Source of the DNA: Raphanus sativus
Taxonomy: Eukaryota; Streptophyta; Magnoliopsida; Brassicales; Brassicaceae
Direction: 5' to 3'
Assembly (NCBI RefSeq): GCF_000801105.2
Contig: NC_079515.1
Coordinates: forward strand, 38,945,920-39,009,919
Length of the DNA: 64,000 nucleotides
A model generated the notes under the pieces. It ran no database searches, had not been told where the DNA came from, and was given only the letters and a program-made list of their open reading frames with translations. Position 1 is the stretch's first letter; each line of letters opens with the position of its first letter. Positions 12,588 to 23,345 of this stretch are shown piece after piece. The translations under genes were made by a program, and so were the position numbers.

Positions 12588-13448
12588 TTAGGAAGTGGCA
12601 ACACTGAAAGATTCCCAGTTTAGAAATCCTCTGTTTTCTAGATCACCTTCATGACATCTATTTGATCTTTGAGTGTTCTTGATAACCATCACTTCAACTT
12701 CTTGTTTTTCTTCTTCAACTTCTTCTTCGTCCTCGTATTGTTGCATCTCTTCTCCGTTATCTCTTACTGTCTTAGCTGTTTCTTCTTCTTCTTTGGTCTT
12801 TGTCTCTATATGGTCATTAGAATCAATCAAGATTGCTAGTCGGACGCAGCCATTACTTCGGTCTTGTAAGCATCGATCGCGAGGCAGAGGTTTCATGGCT
12901 GTCATTACCAATCTTCCGTTCTGACGGTGAGACTTTACTTGAATGCCATCAAAACCTCTCATACTCGTCAAAGGAGGTGGAAGAGAAGCTATCTCATTCC
13001 TCATCCTGTCTTGTCGTGTTGATTTTGTTGTCGTTGTTCTAGCTTCCATGGTTTGTAACTCGGTTGTAACCGAGAACAAATCTTGATCGTTAATGACATC
13101 AGAACCCGTCTCGCTACCGAGGCTTTCAGTGCACAATGCTAAGCTCTCATCGCTGAGAGTTCTACGAGAAGATGGAGTATGAACGTAGGGTAATGATGTC
13201 TTCTTGTCTTTATCATCAGAGCTCGAGTTTGAGATGGACTCGAGGAAGCTCCAGCTTTCTGACTTAGAGGCAGCATTAGTGGTGGAAATGTTGTGTTGTG
13301 GAGTGATGGATGAGTCTAGCAACTGGGATTTGAGAGGTGTGGATGAGTGAGGATTGTTAGGAGAAGAGAGTCTGAGTCTTAGAGCTCTGGGCTCAAAGTG
13401 CTGAGACTCAAAATGAGATTGAAACCCTTGATATACAACAGTTGCCAT
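12588..13448 (-). CDS. FAF4: FANTASTIC FOUR (FAF) family protein, FAF3/FAF4-like
   Basis: A single-exon frame of 286 residues on the minus strand, starting MATVVYQGFQSHFE. The FAF domain lies at about residues 150-205: IASLPPPLTSMRG, IQVKSHRQNGRLVMTAMK, RDRCLQDRSNGCVRLAIL. The N-terminal half is Ser/Thr-rich and low in complexity (SWSFLESIS, TPSSRRTLSDESLALCTESLGSETGSD). The C-terminal part is strongly acidic (EEEEVEEEK region) and ends GFLNWESFSVATS. FAF proteins in Arabidopsis limit shoot meristem size through the WUSCHEL-CLAVATA circuit; they have no catalytic domain. The adjacent GPI-protein gene gives the same pairing as At3g06035-At3g06020 (FAF4) and At5g19250-At5g19260 (FAF3). The rest of the window follows chromosome 3, so FAF4 is the better name, though FAF3 cannot be excluded from the protein alone. 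Confidence 0.9.
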   Translation of the reverse strand: MATVVYQGFQSHFESQHFEPRALRLRLSSPNNPHSSTPLKSQLLDSSITPQHNISTTNAASKSESWSFLESISNSSSDDKDKKTSLPYVHTPSSRRTLSDESLALCTESLGSETGSDVINDQDLFSVTTELQTMEARTTTTKSTRQDRMRNEIASLPPPLTSMRGFDGIQVKSHRQNGRLVMTAMKPLPRDRCLQDRSNGCVRLAILIDSNDHIETKTKEEEETAKTVRDNGEEMQQYEDEEEVEEEKQEVEVMVIKNTQRSNRCHEGDLENRGFLNWESFSVATS

Positions 13449-14277
13449 GGCTTAAGAGTTTTGGAAGAAGATTCTTGTAAGAGTTTTTGTTGTTAAGCAG
13501 AGAGAGAGAAGTAGGAGAGGCTTTGGAAATGGATTTGAGGAATAAGGAGAGGAAGATGGTGTTATTTGTAGTGCCTAAAAGTTACTTTTTACAGCAACAA
13601 AAGTTAAAGAAAAAATAGAAAGAATTGTTTGGTGCGGAGAGAGATAGAGGTGGTGGATAAATAGCTTTTCCACACTACCCACTTGAAAAATATGAAAAAA
13701 CTATTTATTTATGCCACATTATTTATATGAGAATATCAATACTATAAAAGGTGAAGGAATAGAATAGGGCCATTGTACAATTCCATATTTGTAACATACA
13801 CAGAAAATATTTATTCCTGTCTTTTCTTTTGATAATTTTGCAAAAGGAAAGCAATTGTAGAAATGAAGGAAGCTTGGTCAATCATAGTTTTATCACTTAA
13901 ATAGCAAAAACAAAAGATGTGATCGAGTCAGAGGAGAGGAAGCATCGATCCTTGTGCATGTGGTGTGGACAGAAAGAGGCCACCCATAAAAACAAAGAAG
14001 TGAAAGAGACTTTTCCTGTGAAAGTAGTGCATTTTTGTTTTGGTTAAAATTTTAAACATGTCACTACACATCTATTTGGAACATACACCAGAACAAAAGT
14101 TTGTTGAAAAAGATTTGTATTGAGAGATTTAAAAGATCAACCGTCAAGATTAGCAAAATCATCAAAGAGTATAGAAAATATTTGATATATACATCAGATT
14201 GTTTTCCAAAAAAAAATCATAATCTCTAATATATTTATATTAGTTTAATAAATCATATCTATTTAGTTTCTATCTAA
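13449..14277. other. FAF promoter region and intergenic DNA
   Basis: Divergent upstream sequence of the minus-strand FAF gene. A purine-rich leader (gagagagaagtaggagagg) lies near 13500, probably in the 5' UTR. No other gene seen. Confidence 0.5.
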
Positions 14278-15300
14278 GGTGATGATTTTTTCTGGTTTTT
14301 GTTTTTGTTTTTGGTTTTTATTTTTCTAAAAACCATTTTTCTTCCCATCAAATTTTAGCTTTTAATTTAGTTTATAAAAATCATTTAATTTGCTAATAAT
14401 TTTTTTTGACAAATAGATTCTCTAAAATTTAGAAATAGTTCTTCAAACTTTCAACCAATTCGTGAAGAAAAGTTATAAACTAACTTTTGTGGGTTTTCAA
14501 TACAGAAGCGATTTTTGTCTTGTATAAAATACTATGTTTTAATTGATTATTCATTAAATAAATAATATTTTCATGAATAAAAACTCTCATACAATTGTTT
14601 TATCATTTAAAAATTAACGTAAAATAATTTATTTGTGTGTCATATTTGTAAACAAATATAGATATTTTAATATTAAATGTAAACAATTAGTTATTAAATT
14701 CTATAAATATAATTATTTAAAATTTTTAACAATTATTAGACACACTAAACAACAACTAAAAATTATAAAAATTTAAAATATTTTATTAATACAATATATT
14801 ATATTAATTTGAAAACATCCATTCAAATTTTAAAAAATCAAAAATATGGTATGTAATAAAATTTACAAATAGTTTCAAATTATTTAAATAGTTGAAAATA
14901 TCCATTAAAATTTAAAAAAATAAAAAATATTTTCAAGTTATTTAAATATCTTAAATGTTTATAAATAATAGATATTTTATTATTTATATTTTAGTATAAT
15001 ACTTAAAATAAAATAATTAAAACTTAATGATTTTTATAATTTAAAATAGCAATCATTATATTTTGATAAATTTTAATGGTATTTTAAAATACTTTATGCT
15101 ATTTATTTTATTATTCTTTTAAACTCTGTATTGATTATTTTACAAAAAAACTAAGAATACAGCAAAACCAAATCTAAAAACTAAAGACCAAAACCAAAAG
15201 CTGAAAATTAAAAACAAAAAATTAAAATTTAAAGCCTAAAAATTAAAATCTAAAAAAAAATTAAAAACCAAAAACTAAAACAGTGGAAACAATCATCACC
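14278..15300. mobile_element. Harbinger/Tourist-like TIR element (about 1.02 kb)
   Basis: The left end GGTGATGATTTTTTCTGG (14278) is inverted at the right end (ccagtggaaacaatcatcacc class, ending 15300), giving terminal inverted repeats GGTGATGATT plus subterminal homology (GTTTTTGGTTTTT against AAAACCAAAAAC). Both ends are flanked by TAA (14275-14277 and 15301-15303), matching the 3-bp TWA target duplication of PIF/Harbinger elements. The interior is very AT-rich with no transposase frame, so it is non-autonomous. Confidence 0.65.
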
Positions 15301-15918
15301 TAAGACTTCTAAGTAGTAATTCTCATGAGAGTCAATAATATTCTTTCAATTATTATTATTTTTTTAAAAAGGATTATACTCTTTCAATTCATAAATTCTC
15401 ATCGATTGGTTACTAAAAAAATGTAATGGTTTATACGTTTTTGGATAGTATATTAAAAAAAAAATTACAGTCGTATTTATTTCCTTTTTGTCTATTTATC
15501 TACCAAAATTAAGAAAACCCGACAATGAACAAATCTTTGAAAGCCATTTTCAAAAAAAAAAAACAAATCTTTTTTTTGTTCCAACTTGTATTTTTCATTA
15601 CCATGAAACATAGTTACAATAGAGGTATAACACAACCCAAAAAACTGATCTACACTTCTTGTTTCTCCATGATGATAGTGAAATTGACTCTGTTTCTTCT
15701 CAGTACCAGCACGATAAAGCAGGGGTTCAGTTACTCGCATCTCTTTCACTAACCACGAAAATATAATTAATATACGATTATGGGCATCAGTGAAGGCGTG
15801 AACATCTAGAAAGGAATGTTCGTGAACTGAACATATGCATGCATCATACACGAAAAATAGAATAATTAGTAAAAAGTGTGTCAAACACACGCTTACCAAA
15901 CAAAACTGCATGTGAATG
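15301..15918. other. Intergenic DNA left of the LINE-like element
   Basis: AT-rich with no supported gene. An open frame on the minus strand crosses from here into the GC-rich element at 15919, but it joins two unrelated sequences and its codons look random. The 17-bp target duplication aaaactgcatgtgaatg (15902-15918) closes the region. Confidence 0.55.
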
Positions 15919-17202
15919 GGCTCATCACCTCTCTCTCCTAAAAAAAAAAAAATATCCTCTCCCTTCTCTCTAACAGGTTCCTCTTTTTTACGGTGAATTA
16001 CTTGGCTCCGGCGACTGCCGTGTCCTCTTCGCGGTCGTCGGGAGCCTCCCCCTCTGTTTTTCTTCTCTCTGTTTCTCTTGTGTGTCTCTGTGGTCTTTCT
16101 CCTTGCGGTGGAGGTGAAGCGTCGAGGTCTCCTTCCCGGTGCAGATCCGGAGCATCTTGAGTAGATCTGTGTTGTTCCTGGTGAGGATAGTGTTGCTAGA
16201 GGACGGCGTATGCCTCTTTCCATGGTTTCTTCCAGATCTACTCTGGTGCTTTGGTCGGGAGATTTTCTCTTCAGATCTAGGCGTTCTTCTCGGTCAACGG
16301 CGCGTGGTCCGTCGAGGAGGCTCTCTAAGTCTCGGATCTAGGTTTCTATAACTCTGATCTCTTTTTCTAACTCTGTATCACCGGGTCTGTGGTGATGGCG
16401 CGTCGAGCTCTTACTCGGTGGTGAGTTCTCTCTGCTGCTTGGAGGTGGCTCTGGTGGCGGCGCGTGGAAGTGTGATGGCTCAGCCTCGTGCTTCGAGGTG
16501 TCTTGCGGGTCCGCTCTTCTCAGAGTTGGAATTTTCCCGATGGTGTGGCGTTCACCGTCGATGTCCATCTCTCCTTTGTGCTATTTCTCAGCGCGCCTTA
16601 GCGGTTGTCGAAGCGGTGAAGTTTGTGTTGGTTTGAGACAGGTCTCCAGTTGGGCGCTCATGCTGCTCTCTCTCTCGGTGAAGCTGCTTTGGAGGTGGAG
16701 TTCCTGTCCGGTCCGCTTGCTCTATATGGGCGTTCGGTTCAATGGGTGTAACGGTCCCGGTTATGAGGTCTAGAGGCGGCAATCTCTAAGTCTCAGACCG
16801 AACGACGGCATCGTCGGATGGTATCTCTGCCTCGTGCCGCCAGGGTATGTTGATCTCGGGTTGGTTTGTTTTGCTTGTGCTTGCGATTCTTGGGGTGGTC
16901 TGTGTTCTGTTGTCGTTCCGGAAGCTGTAGGAAGGTGTTGCATCAGGGTTTGAGGGCACCCATCTCTCTCCTTCTCGTGGCAACTGGTTTGTTCATGCGG
17001 TCCTTACCATTTACCTTGGTTCAAGCTTGCTTCTTTGGGTTCCATCTCTATTAACCTTGCTTCTAGTCTTTGATTTATGTTAAGCTGGTTGAGTTAGCTT
17101 GTTGTTTAGTTTAATTTTCAGTATCTCTGCTACTAGTTATCTCTTGTAATCTCTGTCAAAAACAGAAAATCTTGGTATAATCAATTTAACATTTTACCAA
17201 AA
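15919..17202 (+). mobile_element. Non-autonomous LINE-like retroelement with 17-bp target duplication
   Basis: The target duplication aaaactgcatgtgaatg is perfect at 15902-15918 and 17203-17219. The insert of about 1.28 kb is strikingly GC-rich compared with its surroundings (16000-17050), begins with a CT-rich leader and ends ..taacattttaccaaaa merging into an A run, as for non-LTR retrotransposons. No reverse transcriptase or endonuclease motif is visible in any frame; several short frames exist on both strands, which I regard as chance in GC-rich DNA. It looks like a LINE 5' region joined directly to a LINE 3' tail (an internally deleted element mobilised in trans), or a retroposed transcript. 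Confidence 0.8.
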
Positions 17203-17219
17203 AAAACTGCATGTGAATG

Positions 17220-17434
17220 AAAGAAGCAAAACCCATTTTCCGCCCACTTGCTATGACCTGGAGTGATATAAAATGGCCCTATATATTACACTAGGATCGA
17301 CCCGCCCTACAGATGGGATATAATTTATGTTTGATGCATGTAATATGTAACTATGCTTTTTATTGAATTTACTTATTTTTCATAATTGCTTATTTAGACA
17401 ATGTGAAAATAGTCAAATTAGTGTGATAACATAC
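17220..17434. other. Short intergenic spacer with a degenerate Helitron-like 3' end
   Basis: At 17291-17312 the plus strand reads ctaggatcgacccgccc followed by a weak inverted copy (gatgggat). This resembles the minus-strand Helitron ends seen elsewhere in the window (ctagattttgacccgccc) but the hairpin is decayed. No matching 5' end was found. Confidence 0.35.
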
Positions 17435-17447
17435 AAAGAAATAAAGA

Positions 17448-17874
17448 AATTATTTGGGAAGCTTTGATGAAAGGTGTTCTTAGAGATCAATACACTACTA
17501 AGTGGGAGGAGATTGTAAGAATGATATCGATTGAAGCGAATGGAAGAAAGATTGAAGTTTTCACAATGCGCTATATGTTTCAAGCAGTGGTGCATACTAT
17601 ATGGAGAGAGAGAAATAAGAGAAGGCATGGGGAGGATCCATCTCCTGCTGAGGTGTTGATCAAAAGGTTAGATAAGAACATCAGAAACATCTTTACCGTG
17701 ATACAAAGAAGAGGAGACAAGGAGTACGCAAAGGGAATGGAGTTTTGGTTTAATACCCGATAAGTTTGAGTTTTGTCTTGTAATTTTTCGATGTTTAGAC
17801 TTTTGTTTCTCTTCTACTAAGGTTCACTTGATGTAAGAAAGGGCTTTTTTCTTGAATAAAATTTAACATTTATT

Positions 17875-17919
<45 letters not shown>

Positions 17920-17937
17920 AAGGTCGTTCCAAAAAAA
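17448..17937 (+). mobile_element. 5'-truncated LINE: C-terminal end of the reverse-transcriptase ORF plus poly(A)
   Basis: Codons 17454-17763 encode the C-terminal end of a plant L1-type RT polyprotein (zf-RVT region): a helix-rich segment containing FQAVVHTIWRERNKRRHG, ending EFWFNTR and a stop. A 3' UTR and a 40-nt poly(A) (17876-17915) follow. The target duplication aaagaaataaaga is perfect at 17435-17447 and 17938-17950. The tail is A40, then gctaaaggtcgttcc, then A10, so the tail either contains non-templated sequence or was extended by a second event. Confidence 0.85.
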
Positions 17938-18078
17938 AAAGAAATAAAGAGATGAATCGTGTGTGGGACCCGAAAACAGTTCTATTTTCTGAAAAATCAG
18001 TCCCATAGAAAAAATTAAAACATAAACTCAATTAACTCTCCCATAATCTTCTCTTTCTTTTTAACATTTTTTCATCGT

Positions 18079-18484
18079 TTGCCGTCTCCAGAAACTGGTT
18101 CATCACTATCTCCACCATCAAACTCCAAACCAACCACTCCTCCTCCAGCTTCTGCTCCTTCGCCCACCACAGCCTCTTCTTTTCCTCCTTCGTCTTCTCC
18201 CTCTACACCTTCTGCTCTTGTTCCATCTCCACCCACTCCATCTACGTCGGGATCTTCACCTCCTCTTCCCCAGCTGTCTCCACCCGCTTCAACTACGCCG
18301 GAATCTCCTCCCGCACCTATTACTCTTCTTGGATCCCTACTTGAAACTCTCTGTTATCCCTCAAGTAACAGTGGAGGAGGACCTCTTCGAACTCTATCTT
18401 CGTCGTCTCTGTTCGCTAGAGGTTGGAATCGCCATCAGAAGTGTCACTCTACTTGTGATAGTGACTGATTTGTCTCCTTTGTGA
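18079..18484 (+). pseudogene. Decayed fragment of a PERK-type receptor kinase (proline-rich ectodomain and TM start)
   Basis: The frame from 18079 gives a Ser/Pro/Thr-rich extensin-like stretch (PSPETGSSLSPPSNSKPTTP onward) then SSNSGGGPLRTLSS. In the next frame the same DNA continues as VGIAIRSVTLLVIVT, which resembles the GVxIGGVxLLVI membrane segment of PERK kinases. The frame change plus a stop soon after (18482-18484), with no kinase domain downstream, indicate a broken copy. PERKs are plasma-membrane receptor-like kinases with a proline-rich extracellular part. Low-complexity bias makes the assignment moderate. Confidence 0.5.
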
Positions 18485-18895
18485 GAAGTACTCACATATT
18501 TATACGGATCTCACACCGCCTCTAAGCGACGAACTGTGTATTGAAGAGCTTGTAGTGGACATTTGAATTAATTGAAATAAAGACGAATTCACATCTCCGT
18601 CCGTTTCTGGAAAACTCAGGCGGCATGCATCCTGTCCAGATTGTCGTTCGAGAAATTAGGGTTAGAGATCAATTCGCATAGTATCGAGCCGGATATTAAA
18701 TGCAGAGCCTCAAATAAAGCCCACTCGAGCCCAACACCAAAGCAAAAACTCAACACGCATCGTTTCATTTATTGGACGCGTGTCAGCATGGGATTGAACA
18801 ACTTTGTAACCTGTCATCCTACGTGGCGCGCTCAGGAAGGAGGAAACTGTGTTTTATACAAATAGATTACTATATTAACGACAAAAACATAATTT

Positions 18896-19058
18896 TGTTT
18901 GATAAATATAGAGATCCTAAAAGTTTTTTAGGCTCAAAGACTAATCCCACGAGATCCATAAAATTCCGGATTTTCTTGTTTGGTGGCAAATGCTACTCGA
19001 ACCCAGGACGGAAACTTTAGCTGGAGTCTCTTTACCACTTAACCAAGGCGACTGGGTT
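18896..19058 (-). mobile_element. tRNA-derived SINE with 15-bp target duplication
   Basis: acaaaaacataattt is repeated perfectly at 18881-18895 and 19059-19073. Read on the minus strand from 19058, the insert begins AACCCAGTCGCC, then an A-box-like TGGTTAAGTGGT (19045-19034) and a B-box-like GGTTCGAGTAG (19003-18993) about 30 bp later, the internal RNA polymerase III promoter layout of tRNA-derived SINEs. A fragment of the same family lies at 57331-57436. Confidence 0.85.
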
Positions 19059-22000
19059 ACAAAAACATAATTTGCTTTAACAGATTAAGAAGAGGAAGAA
19101 GAAGGTCGTTTTGGTTTTGCTAGATTTTAACAGGACGTTGCGTCTAAGGGATGTAACAATTTGTTTCCAGCTGATTTTGTTAAATTGTACTATATATATA
19201 TATAGTCTAGTCTTGTTAACAATGCAAAGTCGCCAAGATCACTAATCGATCTGAGCAGTCATGTCCACGTGAGAATTGTAGAGAGTGGTAAAGATTTTGT
19301 ATACATTATTGTTTTTTTTATCTATCGTAATATCTTATGATGGAGAAAAAAGGAGAAATATATAAACTTTCGGGTTTGATTGATACAATTTGTAACCACG
19401 GATTTTTTTTTACCACGGAAAATTGGCATATACATTTAACTATTTAAGGTTAACTACCGTAAGTCATATGTGTGTGTGTATATATGTATAACATGTCGAT
19501 CTTAGATCTGTAAGTATTATGTGTTAAATTATATTCAAAACTTGCCGCTTATGAAAGAAAACGATAGAAGCAAGCCACCTGATCTAGGTTTCTATTTTTA
19601 GAATATTCTCTCTCAAATTCTGCATAGTGTCATTATAAATAGTAATCCAGGTTAGACTAAGTTAACATCAAACTGTCCTTTTTCTCTTTGGCTAGCCAAC
19701 TCTAAGTTGCTTTTACCCTCTCAAAGCCATGTTACCTCTATGAAATCGTACGGAGTAGCTTATGAAAACACAAAGTCTTAGACTCGTGAATCAGCAATTG
19801 ATTCCCCACTATCACTTTCACTCTTATGTCTTTCTGTTTTCCAGATGCTTACGCTGTGTTATGTACGAAAAACCCCTAATTAAAGCCTTTTTCCTAAAAG
19901 GAAAGGTACAAATTAAACAACACTTGCATACAACTCTAACAGGTAAACTAATGTTCCAAAGTCACTAATTAACCGGATGCATGTGGTAGCCTCATTGGAT
20001 GTCTTCAGCGATCCGACTTAATTCCGATGGACGGTCATTACACGCTGGTCGGATCTCTTTCGAAAACTTCTGATATCAGGGTCATAAAGAAAATGTCACT
20101 AATTACTCACTAGCTACCTTTCCCATAAGCTCCAATCCATGTGGGGAATGATATAACAACCATGCTCATAGCAAGTGTGTTTGCATTAAAAAAAAGTGAG
20201 TTTGCATTTGTTAGTATTATTTTTGTATTCAGCAGGAACAATGATAATGCAGTGAACAAGTTTCGTGTAAGAATTTCTGACAGTTTAATGCCCTTTTTTA
20301 CAATATTTAAAAACCCAATAGTTCTACTAAAAATTTTAAACAATATATGTATATTTATATTTTTTTGTCAACATGCATGTATATATATATCAAAAATTGT
20401 TTGTTAAATTAATTAAAACTTAATAAAACTAGTTTATGAGAAAGCCTGAAAATTCTATTTTCTTATCAAATTTCGAACATTGCTCCCATTACAAGTATAA
20501 ATATTTATTCATTTAAAAAATTGCAACCTGGACCTTTTCAAAATTTGCATCTACATTTTTTTTTTAATGTTGTTGATCAAAATACTAACTTTTTGCAAGT
20601 CTTTTAAGGAAGCAAATATAGCATGGATTAAACTAAAAAGCAGTTGAACCCTAACTTCATCTTTTACTGAACTTGCAAGAAAGAGAGGCTAGTAGAAGTG
20701 TGAGCCGGGAAAAGACTTTTGAGGTTCTGGGTTTTTCTGTAATGGAAAAGTTTTATCAGCTTGCGTACTGTGGCTGTGGGTGAATAAAGAATGTGCTTAC
20801 AAATATAATTGCTAGCTACACCATCAATGAACTGTGTTGAGCATATATAATAATATGTATGCTAAGCCTACTTCTGTATTGTCCAATCTATGATCGTTTT
20901 GATTAGCTAGCAGACCAAAACTTTTCGAGGTGTATAGCAGACATGAACACAAAGTACAACATATTTAATAATTTCTCACAGAATTCGACGAGAGACAATG
21001 GATAGGTGATTTGGTACTAAGATACCTCAGATATGTGTATTATATATGACAAGTAGATGTCAGTTTTTTCTTTTCCTACTAACTTCTTTTCCAAAATTAG
21101 TACGACTTAGCTCTAGAACTAGTAACATTTTACAATATGTTCCAAAATGGATGATCATGCATTACTCAGTGCACTGAATAATTGAGTCAAAGAATTTGTG
21201 TAATCGCATTACTAAGCAAATAAAAGATGATTTGAAGAACAATAGTGTGATATATAATGTTTCTTATAGTTTAATCACATGAAGAAACTACCGTTCTTAA
21301 TATGTCAATCAATGTGCGATCCGGTAGTTAAGTCCAAAAAATTATGTTTCAAACTAATCAACGGTACTTTGGTGATAAGAAGAACTATTTGAGACAAACC
21401 ATATAAATCCGTCGTTTTGGGTTCAAATCCTGTTAAAAACTAAGTTGATACTGATTGACCAGACGAAGATAAAAATATTTTTTTAGATTTCATTAAAAAT
21501 TTGAGATCAGACTACTCGTTGGTATAATGGTACTGTTCTTCTAAATATCACGGATTAGAAAAAAGTTACGCTCCACTGTTCAACACTCTTTCGTGGAGGA
21601 AACAATAATTAATGATTTACCATTTAGTTTCATACACTATCGGTATATGATCAAATAAAAATAAATAATAATAGAATAGAGGATACTATAAGGGCAATTG
21701 TAAGAGTAAAAGTTATTAGACATAATTTAACGAAGAAAAGGTAGGAAAAGGAGCTGACCTGCAGACGTAATCTGTCGAGAGAAATATCATTCTACATATA
21801 TTGAGTCTCTGATCACCACATGTGGTCCTAAATTTCGAACCAAGGCAAAGAAATGAAGTAGAAAGTAGCATAGCAACCTTTGGCCGCTCCAAACGGTCAT
21901 GGTTTGCTTTTTTCATTTGTGTCGTATTACATAAAGATACTTTTATTATATTTAATTGAGTTTTACAATTATTAAGTGAATAGGGGACACAAGTCACACA

Positions 22001-22165
22001 AGCAAATTAAAGTAGGAGAATTTTATATACGAAAATAGTTTGACTTGTCATGTCACAAAAGCCCCATGATGCACACACGCACAAAACTAAACAAATAAAA
22101 TACAGAGTGATGCTATAATGTAAATTTCAATTTCATTTGATAGTTTGAAAAGGCTAAACAAACTA

Positions 22166-22219
22166 CAGCAACAACAATTATTATTATTATTATTATTTTT
22201 TCAGCAACAACAATTATTA
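22166..22219. mobile_element. Micro-insertion with 18-bp duplication
   Basis: cagcaacaacaattatta at 22166-22183 is exactly repeated at 22202-22219; the 18 bp between are a TTA repeat ending in a T run. Slippage of the TTA tract could contribute, but the perfect 18-bp flanks favour target-site duplication. Confidence 0.5.
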
Positions 22220-23263
22220 AACATGTTTTTGTTTGAATAACAATTTTACATTCATTCAAAAAATTAATGTAAAAATGTAACTGTAAATTAATGTAAAAAT
22301 AATATTTTGTGTTGGCATATTTGAAAGCATTTTTTGTACTGTTCTACAAAGATCCAATTTCTTTAGGATAATATGATTCTTGATTTCGTACTTATTCGAA
22401 AAGAATTTGCCAAGAAGAATACATAATCATCCCAAAACTAGGTGAACGCTACATCGAATCTGAACATACATGATGCGAAACCAAAGCGTGCATCTCATGG
22501 CTCAAAATGATTTGCATACGCAAAAACCATCTTTCGACTATATTAGTGGAGCCTTTATGAGCCACTCCTTAAACTTTTTTAAATCGTGACCATGCATTAA
22601 ATTTTCAAATGGAGCTTATATATAAACAATGCTTACACATGCATATGAACTATTGGTTAACAAAGTTCATGTATATTTTAGGCAGACAAAGAATATATAG
22701 AGAATGTTATGTATTGGCCACATAGAGTTATTGTTTGTCTCCTTAGCTTTTGTTGAAAGCATGACATCCACATGAAAATATCATTCTCATCCATAACTAT
22801 TGTCTCACTCACATATCATCCAAGCAAACTATAACTTTCACAAAGTAGATCAAAATATGTGTATAATAAGATTGGCTTTTATTTTTAAGTGTAGCTAATT
22901 TGGATAAGAGTACCGATTCAATGGAATAAACCACAGTCATAGATACTTACATCCATCTATTCCATTACTATCTAGAACAAGCATCCTTAGGAGTTATCCA
23001 ATTTGAAGTTGATTAAAAGACAACACCATAACAAAAAAAAAGACAAGGAAAAACACAGAATAATAAGATACAGAAACATGTATATGACCAACAAATTATT
23101 ATATATGTTATATGTATACAACAATTTAGAAATTCATATGGATGTTAAAAAAAGAATTCGAAAGGAGATTACTCATTTGTATTTTAAATTTTCTTTGTCA
23201 GAAAAGTAGTCATCAAAAAAAAAAGTATGACCAAAATAGGTTTTAGTAAAAAGACAAAAAATT

Positions 23264-23345
23264 CTTCTACCCATTACTTATAGATATATAAATAAATAAA
23301 TAAATAATATTTTTAAAAACAATTTTGGATTAATATGTCTTGAAA
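23264..23345 (+). repeat. Dispersed repeat, copy 1 (second copy at 24435-24520)
   Basis: A stretch of about 80 bp starting ttcttctacccatta and running through tatagatatataaataaata to ttttggattaata(t/c)gtctt recurs at 24435-24520. The second copy begins directly after cagaggcggacccaac, a hAT-like terminus, suggesting the repeat is an internal part of a hAT-type MITE. Confidence 0.6.

Noticed and set aside
15492..16223. 243-codon open frame on the minus strand
   Set aside because: It runs across the left border of the GC-rich LINE-like insert, joining unrelated DNA; no family motif and low-complexity Arg/Gly content.
16138..17054. Several overlapping open frames on both strands of the GC-rich element
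   Set aside because: GC-rich DNA has few stops; no RT, endonuclease or gag-like motif is visible in any of them.
19395..19419. T-run between accacgga repeats as a further tail-only insertion
   Set aside because: The direct repeat is only 8 bp and the insert is pure T, so chance or slippage cannot be excluded.
21327..21433. tRNA gene candidate
   Set aside because: A-box-like ccggtagttaagtcc and B-box-like gggttcaaatcc are too far apart and no cloverleaf arms pair; at most an old SINE.
21506..21551. tRNA-Gly/Asp-like start (ttggtataatggtac)
   Set aside because: No matching anticodon arm or T arm follows within tRNA length.
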